From DASRAJ01 sp035638255 (lineage in GTDB: Bacteria; Bacteroidota; Bacteroidia; Chitinophagales; UBA10324), in assembly GCA_035638255.1 (NCBI GenBank), contig DASRAJ010000002.1, forward strand, positions 1 to 64,000: 64,000 nucleotides of DNA. Direction: 5' to 3'. Position numbers and translations under genes: made by a program. This document shows, one piece after another, positions 8,613 through 18,026 of the stretch. The notes below the pieces were generated by a model. The model saw nothing but the letters and a program-made list of their open reading frames with translations. It was not told where the DNA came from and searched no databases. Position 1 is the first letter of the stretch; every line of letters starts with the position of its first letter.

Positions 8613-9074
8613 ATGGTCAACATTATTCATCGAATCGGAATAAAGGCTTCTGCAAAACAAGTTTACAATGCCATATCAACCATAAAAGGTCTTGCCCATT
8701 GGTGGACTGAAGAAGTGGAGGGTGATGAACAGATCGGAGGAAAGATCGTCTTTCGTTTTAGTTCGCTTTCATCAGGTGAGGAAATTGGTAAAATGGTGAT
8801 GGAAGTGAAGGAACTCAATCCCGAAAAATATGTCCGATGGCGCTGCACAGAGGGACCGGCAGAATGGATTGGAACCCATGTCACCTTTGGGCTGTCACAA
8901 CAGGACGATCAAACTATTATCATCTTCGGTCACAGAAACTGGCGTGAAGAAGTTGAGTTTATGGCTCACTGCAGTATGAAGTGGGCAGTGTTTCTCTTAA
9001 GCCTTCGTGAGTATGTAGAAACCGGAAAAGGAAAACCCTCTCCTCATGATTTGAAAATTGATAACTGGAATTGA
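8613..9074 (+). CDS. SRPBCC domain protein
   Basis: 153 residues of the same START-like group as 4246-5192: GIKASAKQVYNAISTIKGLAHWWTEEVEGDEQIGGKIVFRF, then VRWRCTEGPAEWIGTHVTF and a terminal HCSMKWAVFLLSLREYVETGKGKP. The last gene of the arsR operon, 27 bases after the membrane protein gene. Ligand unknown. Confidence 0.82.
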   Translation: MVNIIHRIGIKASAKQVYNAISTIKGLAHWWTEEVEGDEQIGGKIVFRFSSLSSGEEIGKMVMEVKELNPEKYVRWRCTEGPAEWIGTHVTFGLSQQDDQTIIIFGHRNWREEVEFMAHCSMKWAVFLLSLREYVETGKGKPSPHDLKIDNWN

Positions 9075-9172
9075 AGACACTGTGGCAATCAAAGGTTGAA
9101 AAAAGTATATGACATATGCTCAGGGGTAGTGATTAGAGGATTAGTAATTTCGATGAGTAAATAAACAGACGA

Positions 9173-9784
9173 ATGCAAAGACTCTTGATTTTTTCTCTTC
9201 TCTGTTTTAGCTCTGGCTTTTTTTCAGTTTACCAATCTGTTGGACAGGTTAAGATTTGCGACAACGAAGAATCTCAACATCCAGTTGATATAAGAGCATT
9301 GCGCTTAAGAGATAGTTTGAAACAGAAAGCTATTGATACAATAATTGTTTATAGGGATTGGCTTGGAACAAACGGTTTTAACGGGTATGGTAAAGTTATT
9401 TGGCTTAATATGGGACAATGTTTTCAATTTAAAATTGATTACGAAAGAAAGGATGGCGATAAAATTAAATCAGTCGCACTTTCAAGACTTAAGAATGACT
9501 CCATCTTTCAATTTTTTTTTTACAATCATATTGATACTGTATCAATGAATCCAACCAAGCAGGCGTTCCGAATGGATCATGATGCTGAACATTTTATTGA
9601 AGTAGATTATGGAAGCAAGAAATACTGTTACCTAATTTCTGGCCTTATTGTTAGGTTCAATCCGGATAATTTGAGAGCGGAATTTGTAAGATTACTTACT
9701 GACACAGATTTCTCACTAAGCATTTTTGGAACAAGAGTAAATCCAATAACAGAGGATTCAATAAAAAGTAATAAGAAGAACTAA
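9173..9784 (+). CDS. Secreted protein of unknown function
   Basis: 203 residues with an N-terminal signal peptide (MQRLLIFSLLCFSSGFFSVYQSVGQ, cleavage near residue 25). The mature part is rich in charged and aromatic residues, has cysteines at CDNEE, GQCFQF and KYCYLI, and contains no repeat or sorting domain that I recognise. Transcribed alone or with the following genes; nothing in its neighbours reveals a job. Confidence 0.6.
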   Translation: MQRLLIFSLLCFSSGFFSVYQSVGQVKICDNEESQHPVDIRALRLRDSLKQKAIDTIIVYRDWLGTNGFNGYGKVIWLNMGQCFQFKIDYERKDGDKIKSVALSRLKNDSIFQFFFYNHIDTVSMNPTKQAFRMDHDAEHFIEVDYGSKKYCYLISGLIVRFNPDNLRAEFVRLLTDTDFSLSIFGTRVNPITEDSIKSNKKN

Positions 9785-9829
9785 GCGATTTCGTGCAGCG
9801 AGAAGAAAATAATTCTGCATTAAATAAAC

Positions 9830-10282
9830 ATGCAGCACAAAGCCCAAATTCCAAATCCCGCATTAAAGCCATTCAGTCGATTGGTTGGAGAATGGAAAAC
9901 TGTTGGCTCCCATCCGTATTTTCCGGGGAAAATATTGAACGGGCATTCGTCATTCAAATGGATTGAAGGCGGTGCATTCCTGATGTCGCATTCAGAAATT
10001 GATGCGCCGAATTTTCCGGAGGGCATTGCAATTTTCGGAAGTGATGATGCGACGGGAGAATTTTTCATGCTCTACTTTGATGAGCGGAAAGTTTCGAGAA
10101 AGTATGAAGCTTATTTTCAGGACAATGTTTTGAAATGGTGGCGAAATGCTCCCGGTTTCTCGCAACGATATTCCTGGACATTCACTGACAATGACAATAC
10201 AATAATTGGTAAAGGAGAGTTGAGCAAAGACGGAAAGAATTGGGAAAGAGATTTGGAACAGACATTTACCAGAGTAAAGTAA
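9830..10282 (+). CDS. DUF1579-like beta-barrel protein
   Basis: 150 residues with PFSRLVGEWKTVGSHPYFPGKILNGHSSFKWIEGGAFLMSHSEID, as in the DUF1579 / nitrobindin-like lipocalin-type barrel proteins (the LxGEW and G..xxxWIEGGxFL motifs). No heme-ligating histidine can be assigned with confidence. Probably cytoplasmic, since there is no signal peptide. Function unknown beyond the fold. Confidence 0.65.
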   Translation: MQHKAQIPNPALKPFSRLVGEWKTVGSHPYFPGKILNGHSSFKWIEGGAFLMSHSEIDAPNFPEGIAIFGSDDATGEFFMLYFDERKVSRKYEAYFQDNVLKWWRNAPGFSQRYSWTFTDNDNTIIGKGELSKDGKNWERDLEQTFTRVK

Positions 10283-10295
10283 AAGCAAAGAAACC

Positions 10296-10919
10296 ATGAA
10301 CCTAAAGAATCTTGAATTTTCTTCGATCAAACTCACTGCTATAATAATCTTCATTTTGCCCATGAAGTTATATAGTCAAACCTACTTCATTGACACAGGT
10401 GAGAAAAGTATACGCGAGTATATTAAGATGGAAAAGAAGTATGGCTCTGACTCTCTACCTAATGATGGGGTAATTGAATTACCCCTCTTTCCTTTTGACC
10501 GTATACAGAAAATTAAATTCGTTAGAAACAATATTCGCTTTAGTCCAAGACCAATTATATCTTACATCTTTTCTCTTCCGGACTCGATAGTTAGAAAAAT
10601 AAAAATTGAACTCGATAGTTCACAATTTTTCCCTCAGAATGTGTTAAACGTAGTACGACCAAAAGAACCTTCTTCAAGATTTTTAGAGTTCAAAAAACAA
10701 TACGACTTAATTAAGGATGAACTGGTAAATCTTTTTGGTACGCCGTCAGATAGCGAAGAATTGTCAAAGAAAGATTTTGGTTATGGAAGGTACTGGTGGG
10801 AAACTGAAAATTGGTTGACTGATTCAGCAAGAGCAGATATGCTAATGCGATTTTCCGATGGAGATGTAGAGGGTATATGCAGAATTTACGCCATGATCTA
10901 TTTTGTTCCCAAAAATTAG
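10296..10919 (+). CDS. Secreted or periplasmic protein of unknown function
   Basis: 207 residues. The N-terminus has a long n-region and a hydrophobic stretch LTAIIIFILPMKLYSQ that looks like a signal peptide cleaved after SQ, about residue 28; internal ATG codons could give a shorter start. The mature protein has no recognised domain; it ends in a short hydrophobic strand CRIYAMIYFVPKN. It lies 13 bases after the DUF1579-like gene. Confidence 0.55.
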   Translation: MNLKNLEFSSIKLTAIIIFILPMKLYSQTYFIDTGEKSIREYIKMEKKYGSDSLPNDGVIELPLFPFDRIQKIKFVRNNIRFSPRPIISYIFSLPDSIVRKIKIELDSSQFFPQNVLNVVRPKEPSSRFLEFKKQYDLIKDELVNLFGTPSDSEELSKKDFGYGRYWWETENWLTDSARADMLMRFSDGDVEGICRIYAMIYFVPKN

Positions 10920-10952
10920 TAATTACAACAGGTGTCCAAAACGCTAATTATC

Positions 10953-11531
10953 ATGAATCCAAAAGTTGATTGGTATTTCAACAAAGCCGGAAAGTGGCAG
11001 GAGGAAATTGAGAAGTTGAGAGAGATCGTTCTCGACTGTGACCTTGTCGAAGAATTGAAGTGGGGTTGTCCCTGCTACACGTTTGAGAAGAAGAACATCG
11101 TCTTAATCCATTACTTCAAAGACTACTGTGCACTTCTTTTTTTCAAAGGTGCGTTGATTAAGGATCCAAAGAAAATTCTCATTCAGCAAACAGAAAATGT
11201 GCAGGTACCGCGACAGATTCGATTCACCTCTCTTCAGCAAATAGCGAAGATGGAAAAGACAATCAAAGCATATATCTATAACGCCGTTGAAGTGGAAGAA
11301 GCCGGTTTGAAAGTGCTATTAAAAAAGACTGCAGAATTTAAAATGCCTGAAGAGTTTCAAACTAAATTAGATAAACTCCCTGCTTTGAAAAAAGCTTTCT
11401 ATGAATTAACCCCGGGAAGACAGAGAGGATATCTTCTTTATTTCTCTTCAGCCAAGCAATCGAAAACACGCAAAGCAAGAATTGAAAAATATGTGAAGCA
11501 TATTCTGGATGGCAGAGGATTAGAGGATTAA
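10953..11531 (+). CDS. YdeI-like protein (DUF1801 plus OmdA)
   Basis: 192 residues. Residues 1-110 resemble DUF1801/YdhG (WQEEIEKLREIVLDCDLVEELKWGCPCYTFEKKNIVLIHYFKDYCALLFFKGA); residues 125-190 match the OmdA bacteriocin-protection domain (AFYELTPGRQRGYLLYFSSAKQSKTRKARIEKY). This two-domain layout is that of YdeI-type proteins, linked in some bacteria to envelope stress or antimicrobial peptide tolerance. The ATG at 10953 was preferred to a GTG 21 bases upstream because homologues start close to MNPKVDWYF. Confidence 0.8.
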   Translation: MNPKVDWYFNKAGKWQEEIEKLREIVLDCDLVEELKWGCPCYTFEKKNIVLIHYFKDYCALLFFKGALIKDPKKILIQQTENVQVPRQIRFTSLQQIAKMEKTIKAYIYNAVEVEEAGLKVLLKKTAEFKMPEEFQTKLDKLPALKKAFYELTPGRQRGYLLYFSSAKQSKTRKARIEKYVKHILDGRGLED

Positions 11532-11589
11532 AAATAAAAAGTCCGATGGGTAGGGCACCGGTCGATAAAAAAATTATCCGTTATTTAAA

Positions 11590-12219
11590 ATGACAAAGAC
11601 AATTCTTTCCTTTTTATGTTGCACTGTAATACTCACGGCTTGCAAGCATGAGTTCAGTCAAAATAAAACTTACAATATTGATTCAGTCGTGAGTGAAAAT
11701 GAAATGTATATTATCTCTCAAACACTTCCAGATTTAGTAAAAATGCGCCGTACTATCCCTCCACCATATCCTGGGGAAAATATGGATCAATATGCAAAAT
11801 TTAAAGTGGAGGCACAAAAGCGAATTGATACCAGTAACTTCACATTATATCTGAAGGATACACTTATAATTCCAGATTATAAATATTTCCCAAATTTTCC
11901 CGATACAGAATTTAGTGGCCTTCCAAAAGCTTTGGTATCTGACACTCTGAAAGCCTCACCAATAAATTTTGATAAACTAAGATTACCATTTGAATTGTTA
12001 AAAGAAAAGCCTGCATTCAAAAATTGGAATTCGTTGTCATATTCCTTTCTTGGATATGCATCGTATTCCAGAATCATTTTTTCTAATGATTTTAACAAGG
12101 CATGTTTTTACTTTGAATTACATTGTGGGCTGCTTTGTGGCTTTGGGAATGTTTACTATTGTGAAAAGAAAGATGGGCACTGGGTAATTTTTAGAGAAGT
12201 ACCAATTTGGATTTCATGA
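11590..12219 (+). CDS. Putative lipoprotein, unknown function
   Basis: 209 residues with a lipoprotein signal peptide (MTKTILSFLCCTVILTACKH; lipobox LTAC, modified Cys about residue 18). The mature part has tyrosine- and proline-rich segments (PPPYPGENMDQYAKF) and a C-terminal cysteine cluster (CGLLCGFGNVYYCEKKDGHW). No family recognised. Confidence 0.6.
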   Translation: MTKTILSFLCCTVILTACKHEFSQNKTYNIDSVVSENEMYIISQTLPDLVKMRRTIPPPYPGENMDQYAKFKVEAQKRIDTSNFTLYLKDTLIIPDYKYFPNFPDTEFSGLPKALVSDTLKASPINFDKLRLPFELLKEKPAFKNWNSLSYSFLGYASYSRIIFSNDFNKACFYFELHCGLLCGFGNVYYCEKKDGHWVIFREVPIWIS

Positions 12220-12335
12220 AAATTTATCTATCGGTCGGTGTCCTCAACGACAGAAATGAAACGCTAGGTTTCCACGCGCGAGAACACCCACCAATAAAAG
12301 CAAAGAAAAAATCTAAAACAGTTAACAATAAAACG

Positions 12336-12798
12336 ATGGAAAAAACAGAAGACAGAGAAATGCAAAATTACCAGAACATTGAATGCTCCCATTGACCTTA
12401 TGTGGAAAGTCTGGACTAATCCCGAACACATCGTAAACTGGTGGGGACCTGCTGGGTTTACCAACACGATTCACAAAATGGATTTTCAGGAAGGCGGAGA
12501 ATGGAAATTGACGATGCACGGGCCAGATGGAACGAATTATCCAAACAGGAGTATTTACAGGGAAATTATTCCGTTTAAAAAAATCGTGTTTGAGCACTTC
12601 AATCCGCATTTCATCACTACAGTTCTTTTTGAGTCTAAAGGCGAAGAAACCCAAATAGACTGGACGGGACTATTCGATACAGCAGAAATGCGTGAAACCG
12701 TAATCAAAGCACACAAAGCTGACGAAGGACTAAAACAAAACATTGAGAGACTTGAAAAATATTTTTCTAAGCTGCGTAGTGAAGCCAAAGCCAAATAA
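12336..12798 (+). pseudogene. AHSA1/SRPBCC gene with a single-base frameshift near its start
   Basis: The ATG at 12336 gives MEKTEDREMQ and then runs out of frame. One extra A in the run at 12364-12367 would explain this: removing it joins DREMQ to ITRTLNAPIDLMWKVWTNPEHIVNWWGPAGFTN, which continues to the stop at 12798. The intact homologue at 56639-57121 has DRELVITRIINAP with exactly the same length, confirming the site. A TTG at 12379 could restart a shortened protein lacking strand one. Whether this is true decay or a sequencing error cannot be told here. Confidence 0.75.
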
Positions 12799-12885
12799 AA
12801 GTGGTGCTAACAATGCATATAGTTTATGGTGGGGGAGAAAATGGCGACACTGCAAACAGTGAACAGACAGTGAAGTAAATAAAGC

Positions 12886-14022
12886 ATGATGAAACTTATA
12901 AAAATGACATTGAACACGATTTTACTTTTCAGCATACTGACTATATTCACTTCATGCAACGGACAAAATGCTTCACAAGTGAATAATATAAACGACCACG
13001 ATTCTTTCATTGCCAAAGGCGATACCGTAAAAGAGCTCAGCAATAGCTTATGGATTATTTTTCAGGACAAGAATAATAATTATTGGTTCGGAAGTGATGG
13101 ACAGGGTGTCTATCGTTATGATGGAAAAACTATTCTCCATTTTTCAACCAAAGACGGGTTACCTAACAACCGGATTCGGGGAATTCAGGAAGACAAATCA
13201 GGGAACATTTATATCACTACACTGGAAGGCATCAGCAAATTTGATGGACAAACCTTCACCACATTGACGCCAATAGAAACTAATGAGTGGACGCTGGATC
13301 CGAATGCTTTGTGGTTTTCTATCCCGGGCAAAACAGGAGAATACGGTCCCTATCGTTATGACGGCAAATCGTTGTACCATTTAAAATTTCCAAAACACTA
13401 TCTCGAAGACGAATACTATTCAGGGAATTCAAATCCTCCATCGAGCCCTTATGAAGTTTATACTATTTATAAAGACAGCAAAGGAAATATTTGGTTCGGC
13501 ACAGCGGCCCTCGGAGTATGTCGTTACGATGGAAAAACGCTAAGCTGGATGTATGAAAAAGAATTAACGGAAACACCGGAAGGTGGCTCTTTTGGAATTC
13601 GCTCTATTATTGAAGATAAAGAGGGTAAATTTTGGTTCTGCAATACTCAATATCGCTACAATATCTATCCGGACATCACTCCCGGGAACAATGGGGGCGA
13701 AAAGGGAAATGGCTTAATTAATTACAAAAGAGAAAAAGGCATTGATCTTTTAGAAACCCAAAATGGAGGTGACTTTATTTACTACCAGTTTATCGCCGAG
13801 GATAATCAGCAGGACTTGTGGATGTCGACTTACCGTTCAGGTGTTTGGCAGTATGATGGAGTGAATATGACCCACTATCCTGTCAGGGATGGCGCTGAGG
13901 ATATTAAAATAATCTCCATTTATAAAGATAACCATGGGGACTTATGGCTTGGCACACAGGAGGCAGGTGCTTATAAATTCAACGGTAAGACATTTGAGAA
14001 ATTCAGACCTGAACTCAATTAA
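12886..14022 (+). CDS. Lipoprotein with two-component-regulator-type propeller repeats
   Basis: 378 residues. A lipoprotein signal peptide (lipobox FTSC, Cys about residue 24) precedes Reg_prop-type repeats: NNYWFGSDGQGVYRYDGKTI, SGNIYITTLEGISKFDGQTF, KGNIWFGTAALGVCRYDGKTL, QDLWMSTYRSGVWQYDGVNM and HGDLWLGTQEAGAYKFNGKTF. These blades are normally the periplasmic sensor part of hybrid two-component systems; here no kinase follows, so it is a stand-alone envelope-anchored propeller. Ligand unknown. Confidence 0.82.
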   Translation: MMKLIKMTLNTILLFSILTIFTSCNGQNASQVNNINDHDSFIAKGDTVKELSNSLWIIFQDKNNNYWFGSDGQGVYRYDGKTILHFSTKDGLPNNRIRGIQEDKSGNIYITTLEGISKFDGQTFTTLTPIETNEWTLDPNALWFSIPGKTGEYGPYRYDGKSLYHLKFPKHYLEDEYYSGNSNPPSSPYEVYTIYKDSKGNIWFGTAALGVCRYDGKTLSWMYEKELTETPEGGSFGIRSIIEDKEGKFWFCNTQYRYNIYPDITPGNNGGEKGNGLINYKREKGIDLLETQNGGDFIYYQFIAEDNQQDLWMSTYRSGVWQYDGVNMTHYPVRDGAEDIKIISIYKDNHGDLWLGTQEAGAYKFNGKTFEKFRPELN

Positions 14023-14065
14023 TAAAATGAATCCTGAGGTTACTAAACAGAGATAATATAAAAAT

Positions 14066-14632
14066 ATGAAAAGCAATAAAAAGAAGTTGCCACCAGAACA
14101 AGTCGAAGAACTACTCAGAGCATTGAAAGTCCGTTTTGAGAAAAACATGGACCGCCATAAAGGGCTTGACTGGAATAAAGTGCAAGCAAAGCTGGAAGCT
14201 AATACTGAAAAACTTTGGTCACTTGATGACATGGAAACGACCGGCGGTGAACCTGATGTGGTAGGTTATGATAAAAAGACGGGCGAATACATTTTTTATG
14301 ATTGTTCAGCGGAAAGTCCTAAAGGCCGCAGAAGCCTTTGTTACGACCACGAAGCGCTGGAATCAAGGAAAGAACATAAACCAGAGGATAGTGCTATTAA
14401 TATGGCAGCTGACATGGGTATTGAGCTATTAACTGAAGAGCAGTACCGGGAGCTGCAGCAACTTGGAAATTTCGATACAAAAACTTCGAGTTGGGTGAAA
14501 ACACCTTCTGAGATTAGAGACCATGGTGGTGCCATCTTTTGTGATCGCCGCTACGACCATGTCTTCGTTTATCACAACGGTGCGGAATCTTACTATGCCG
14601 CCAGGGGATTCCGTGCCTCGTTAAGGATCTGA
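14066..14632 (+). CDS. DUF4256-like protein
   Basis: 188 residues with LLRALKVRFEKNMDRHKGLDWNKVQAKLEA, EPDVVGYDKKTGEYIFYDCSAESPKGRRSLCYD and FVYHNGAESYYAARGFRASLRI, the full pattern of the DUF4256 family, which is widespread and has no known activity. Conserved Asp, Cys and His residues sit in the YDCSAESP and CYDHEAL segments. Cytoplasmic, single domain, usual length. Confidence 0.82.
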   Translation: MKSNKKKLPPEQVEELLRALKVRFEKNMDRHKGLDWNKVQAKLEANTEKLWSLDDMETTGGEPDVVGYDKKTGEYIFYDCSAESPKGRRSLCYDHEALESRKEHKPEDSAINMAADMGIELLTEEQYRELQQLGNFDTKTSSWVKTPSEIRDHGGAIFCDRRYDHVFVYHNGAESYYAARGFRASLRI

Positions 14633-14646
14633 ATTTTGTTGCCGTT

Positions 14647-14756
14647 GGTCTTTGGGAATGCTTTTGCCGTTGTTGGTCTTTGCAAATGCTTAAAGTGCAG
14701 GTGGGCCATCAACTGAAGTTAAGCTGCCTACGCTTTCGTTCTCTTTGCGAATGCTT
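14647..14756 (+). repeat. Three short imperfect direct repeats
   Basis: The motif GGTCTTTGGGAATGCTT recurs at 14647-14663, 14675-14691 and in altered form at about 14741-14756, mostly between the DUF4256 gene and the next gene. No function is evident. Confidence 0.4.
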
Positions 14757-14934
14757 AAGCGCAGGTAGACCAACCACAGAAGTTGAGCTGAGAGTCATTA
14801 ATAAAGAATACCGGTGTTCTGTTGACTTCTCTGCGGATGCCACCTTCAAAATCCCGTTGCATCTCCTGAAACAATTGATAGATATAGGTTGCATAAGAGG
14901 GTATCGGAAAGTAACTTCGCATAAAGTTGCGTAA
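14680..14934 (+). CDS. Doubtful small ORF before the CHAD gene
   Basis: An 84-residue frame ending 4 bases before the CHAD gene's ATG. Its first third lies in the short-repeat region and looks non-coding, but the last 45 residues (INKEYRCSVDFSADATFKIP and following) look protein-like. It may be a small gene with a later start or a remnant. No family recognised. Confidence 0.25.
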   Translation: MQMLKVQVGHQLKLSCLRFRSLCECLSAGRPTTEVELRVINKEYRCSVDFSADATFKIPLHLLKQLIDIGCIRGYRKVTSHKVA

Positions 14935-14938
14935 GTCA

Positions 14939-15763
14939 ATGTCACCATTTCATAAGTACATCAATCATCTTTTTCACGATGCAGAGAGGTACGCAAAGAA
15001 GGCAGTCAAAGACTTTGATAAAGAGGATATTCACAAGATGAGAGTGGAGTTAAAAAAAATCAAAGCGGCATTTCACTTTCTCCAATTCTTTGACGCGGAT
15101 TTAAAAAATAATGAGCTGAAGAAACTGAAAAAAATTTTCGCCGGAGCAGGCGAGCTTCGTGAGCTGCAATTATTGGAAGAGGCGATAAAGAAGTTTCGGA
15201 GTTTACAAAACAAGAGCGCTAAAGAATTACTTCTCCACTACTTACATGAAGAAGAAAACAAGGCGAAGAAAAAATTTGATCACCAATTTCAGAAAGCGGG
15301 AAAAGAAGCATTGGATAACCTGCATAAGGTTATGCTTCATGAAAAGGAAATTGATGTTAGCGACTACATACTTTATTTCCAATCCATAGTCCGTTCTATT
15401 ATTGGCCAGATGCAGAACACCAGCCTAACCACCGAAGAATATCATGAGCTTCGAAAAAAATTGAAAGAACTGAAATACAATTTAAGTTTTGCAGATGAAC
15501 AATCGAAGAAAATTGTTGAGGAAACTTTCAGTGAAAAAGAATTATCAGGATTGGAAGAGTTGGTCGGTAAGTGGCATGATCAGGTGATTATTGTTTTACG
15601 TTTGAAAGAAATTTCAGAGCGGAAAATGGATCTTCAATCTTTTATTCTCACAGTGACGAGGCGGACACAGCATCGCTGTGATCTTCTCCTGAAAAAAATT
15701 TCAAATCAGCTCATGAAAAAAGTTTCAGGAATAAAGAACGATGCGAATATTGTTCTTAAATAA
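14939..15763 (+). CDS. CHAD domain protein
   Basis: 274 residues, almost entirely helical and strongly charged, with the CHAD hallmark HKMRVELKKIKAAFHFLQFF near residues 28-47 and the second half-repeat YHELRKKLKELKYNLSFA near residue 165. CHAD domains bind inorganic polyphosphate through histidines and basic residues. Here it stands alone without a CYTH domain. ATG at 14939 is preferred over an earlier TTG at 14927. Confidence 0.85.
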   Translation: MSPFHKYINHLFHDAERYAKKAVKDFDKEDIHKMRVELKKIKAAFHFLQFFDADLKNNELKKLKKIFAGAGELRELQLLEEAIKKFRSLQNKSAKELLLHYLHEEENKAKKKFDHQFQKAGKEALDNLHKVMLHEKEIDVSDYILYFQSIVRSIIGQMQNTSLTTEEYHELRKKLKELKYNLSFADEQSKKIVEETFSEKELSGLEELVGKWHDQVIIVLRLKEISERKMDLQSFILTVTRRTQHRCDLLLKKISNQLMKKVSGIKNDANIVLK

Positions 15764-15860
15764 AATACACTTGCTTTCATTGCTGTGGATAAAGTCTGCT
15801 GATTTAGTCAGTCTTGCGGATACAGGCATCCTTACTTTGAGCAACCAAAAATTTATTCTC

Positions 15861-16562
15861 ATGAAAAAACTTTTTTCTCTTTTACTACTGTGCATGATCA
15901 CAGTAGCTGCATTTGCTCAAAAGCCGACTGCGAGTGATATGGCATTCACCTTCGGCCTCAATGGACTCAGCCAAATCGGAGTAAGTTCCGATTTCGGAGG
16001 TATGGGTACGTTGCTTTTTCGTTATTACCTGAGCGATAATATGGCACTTCGGGCACGCCTGGATTTATTGATCTCCTCTGACAAATTTGATCAGACTGAC
16101 ACGTCTCAAGTTGAAGAGCATGATAAAACCAGTAGTCACATGGTTACATTACACCTCGGAGTACAAAAAAATATGGGTACAGATTTAAAGCGTATTGAAC
16201 CATACATTGCTCCTGAGCTTGTTTTTGCCCTTGGAAAATTGAACATCACTGACAATACTTCTATAACTGATGAGAACAATAGCACTCAAATAAAAACTGA
16301 ACCGGGTGGCACTATGAGTATTGGCCTTGTTCTCAATGTAGGATTTAATTATTGGTTCACTGATCATTTAGCACTCGGCGCTGAGTTTGGTTATGGTTTG
16401 CAGGTTTCCCATACGGGTGATGCAACCGTCACCACAACCTCAGTCGTCGCAGGCGATTCAGAAACTTCTGTTGATACCCAGGACATCACTACGAAATCCT
16501 TCTCCTTGAGCGGTACAGGTTCAAGCGGGTTGATCATGTTTACTGTTGCCTTCGGGAAATAA
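15861..16562 (+). CDS. Outer-membrane beta-barrel protein
   Basis: 233 residues with a clean signal peptide (MKKLFSLLLLCMITVAAFAQ) followed by alternating amphipathic strands with turns typical of small OmpA-like or OmpW-like barrels (GTLLFRYYLSDNMALRARLDLL; MSIGLVLNVGFNYWFTDHLALGAEFGYGLQV) and a C-terminal aromatic-containing strand ending in FGK. Ligand or transport role unknown. The next feature is a strong terminator, so this gene ends its transcript. Confidence 0.8.
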   Translation: MKKLFSLLLLCMITVAAFAQKPTASDMAFTFGLNGLSQIGVSSDFGGMGTLLFRYYLSDNMALRARLDLLISSDKFDQTDTSQVEEHDKTSSHMVTLHLGVQKNMGTDLKRIEPYIAPELVFALGKLNITDNTSITDENNSTQIKTEPGGTMSIGLVLNVGFNYWFTDHLALGAEFGYGLQVSHTGDATVTTTSVVAGDSETSVDTQDITTKSFSLSGTGSSGLIMFTVAFGK

Positions 16563-16583
16563 CCTGAAACTAGTTTCCTACTG

Positions 16584-16623
16584 AAACCTTATAGGTCTTG
16601 CTGACCTATAAGGTTTTGTTTTT
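16584..16623 (+). terminator. Strong intrinsic terminator
   Basis: A perfect 14-bp stem (AAACCTTATAGGTC at 16584-16597 with its complement at 16603-16616) with a TTGCT loop is followed by a T-rich run. It ends the transcript of the outer-membrane protein gene and insulates the next operon. Confidence 0.88.
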
Positions 16624-16721
16624 TTATATCTATTCATTCTCATGTTCTTCAGACAGAAGATTAAATTGGTTGGCCTACGATAAAATTCTTTCTCTTTCCC
16701 AAAGAGAATTACTTTGCGTCA

Positions 16722-18026
16722 ATGAATTGGACGGAAGAACAAATTCTCTCACTCGCACCGGATGAGTCTTCGAAAAAATCAGGGCGCGAATTGGCATCAC
16801 CATCAAAATGGGTGAGTCTCTATATAAATGAAAAAGCAGTGTGGGGAGAATGCAAAGGCAGTGGCGCGAATCCATACAAAACACAAATTGATCTCGGCAA
16901 CATTGCCTTCAAGTGCTCATGCCCGAGCAGGAAATTTCCCTGCAAGCACGGGATTGGGTTGTTTCTCCTTTATGCCCGTCAGCCAAAAGATTTTTCTCAA
17001 AGTGAAATGCCCGCATGGGTGAGTGAATGGCTTGAGAAAAGAAATGAGAAGCAGGAGAAGAAAACAGAAGCGGAGTCAACAGTCATTCCTGATCCCGATG
17101 CAAAAGCAAAACGGGTTGCATCCCGTCAGAAAAAAGTAGAAGATGGAATTGAAGAATTGCAACTCTGGATCAAGGACATTATTCGAAATGGAATTCTCAA
17201 CATGCCTGAAAAAGGATTTGCATTTTGGGAAAATATGACGAAACGAATGGTGGATGCACAAGCGCCGGGACTTGCTTCCATGGTGAAGTCTCTTGGCAAC
17301 ACAAATTTCTTTTCTGAAGAGTGGCAAACGAAATTTCTCGATCAGTTGTCGCGCATTCATTTGGTGATTGAGAGTTACAAGCGGATTGATTCATTACCCG
17401 AAAATCTCCGCAGTGATATCAGATCATTAATTGGATTTACTCAAAGCCAGGATGAGTTGAAAGCACAACAAGGCCTTGCCGATGTTTGGATTGTATTAGG
17501 AAAGCAGGTTTTACAGGATGATAATTTAACAGTAGAGCGAAATTGGTTTTATGGAATTCAATCGAAGCGTTATGCACTCATTCTTCAGTTTTATGTGAAG
17601 GCACAATTGCCTCCCTTGAATTTTGCTGCAGGATCATCCATCATCGCCGAGCTGGTATTTTTTCTTTCAGCATTTCCGTTGCGTGCTATACTCAAGCAAC
17701 TCGATCATGCGCAGGAGGGAATGCCATGCGAAGGTTTCAAGTCATGGAATGATGTGATGAATTTTGAAGGTTCCGTTTCTGCTGCATCACCCTTTGTTGA
17801 TCAGCTTCCTGTGATCGTAGAAGAAATTCTTCCTGTGAAAAAGAACAATACCTGGTGGATGAAAGACAAAGAAGGATTCGGTGTGCAACTGAAATCAAAT
17901 GAGCAGAAGATCATGAAGCTTCTCGCCATGAGCGGAGGCAAGCCGCTTGATTTGTTTTTAGTAGGAAGAGAGAATTCATTTGAACCTGTAGGAGTTTGGT
18001 ATAACCGTCAATACAAAAGCCTCTGA
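16722..18026 (+). CDS. SWIM zinc-finger protein
   Basis: 434 residues. The SWIM motif is at residues 65-76 (FKCSCPSRKFPCKH: C65, C67, C74, H76). The remaining helical region (residues 140-330) has no recognised domain; the C-terminus (ILPVKKNNTWWMKDKEGFGVQL) resembles that of SWIM proteins found beside MoxR/VWA genes. First gene of a five-gene operon; its stop overlaps the next ATG by one base (18026). SWIM fingers usually bind nucleic acid or protein partners, so it could be the targeting subunit. Confidence 0.88.
   Translation: MNWTEEQILSLAPDESSKKSGRELASPSKWVSLYINEKAVWGECKGSGANPYKTQIDLGNIAFKCSCPSRKFPCKHGIGLFLLYARQPKDFSQSEMPAWVSEWLEKRNEKQEKKTEAESTVIPDPDAKAKRVASRQKKVEDGIEELQLWIKDIIRNGILNMPEKGFAFWENMTKRMVDAQAPGLASMVKSLGNTNFFSEEWQTKFLDQLSRIHLVIESYKRIDSLPENLRSDIRSLIGFTQSQDELKAQQGLADVWIVLGKQVLQDDNLTVERNWFYGIQSKRYALILQFYVKAQLPPLNFAAGSSIIAELVFFLSAFPLRAILKQLDHAQEGMPCEGFKSWNDVMNFEGSVSAASPFVDQLPVIVEEILPVKKNNTWWMKDKEGFGVQLKSNEQKIMKLLAMSGGKPLDLFLVGRENSFEPVGVWYNRQYKSL

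Noticed and set aside
12207..12395. 62-residue ORF before the AHSA1 remnant
   Set aside because: Only its last 20 residues (MEKTEDREMQ and so on) are meaningful, as the frameshifted start of the AHSA1 gene.
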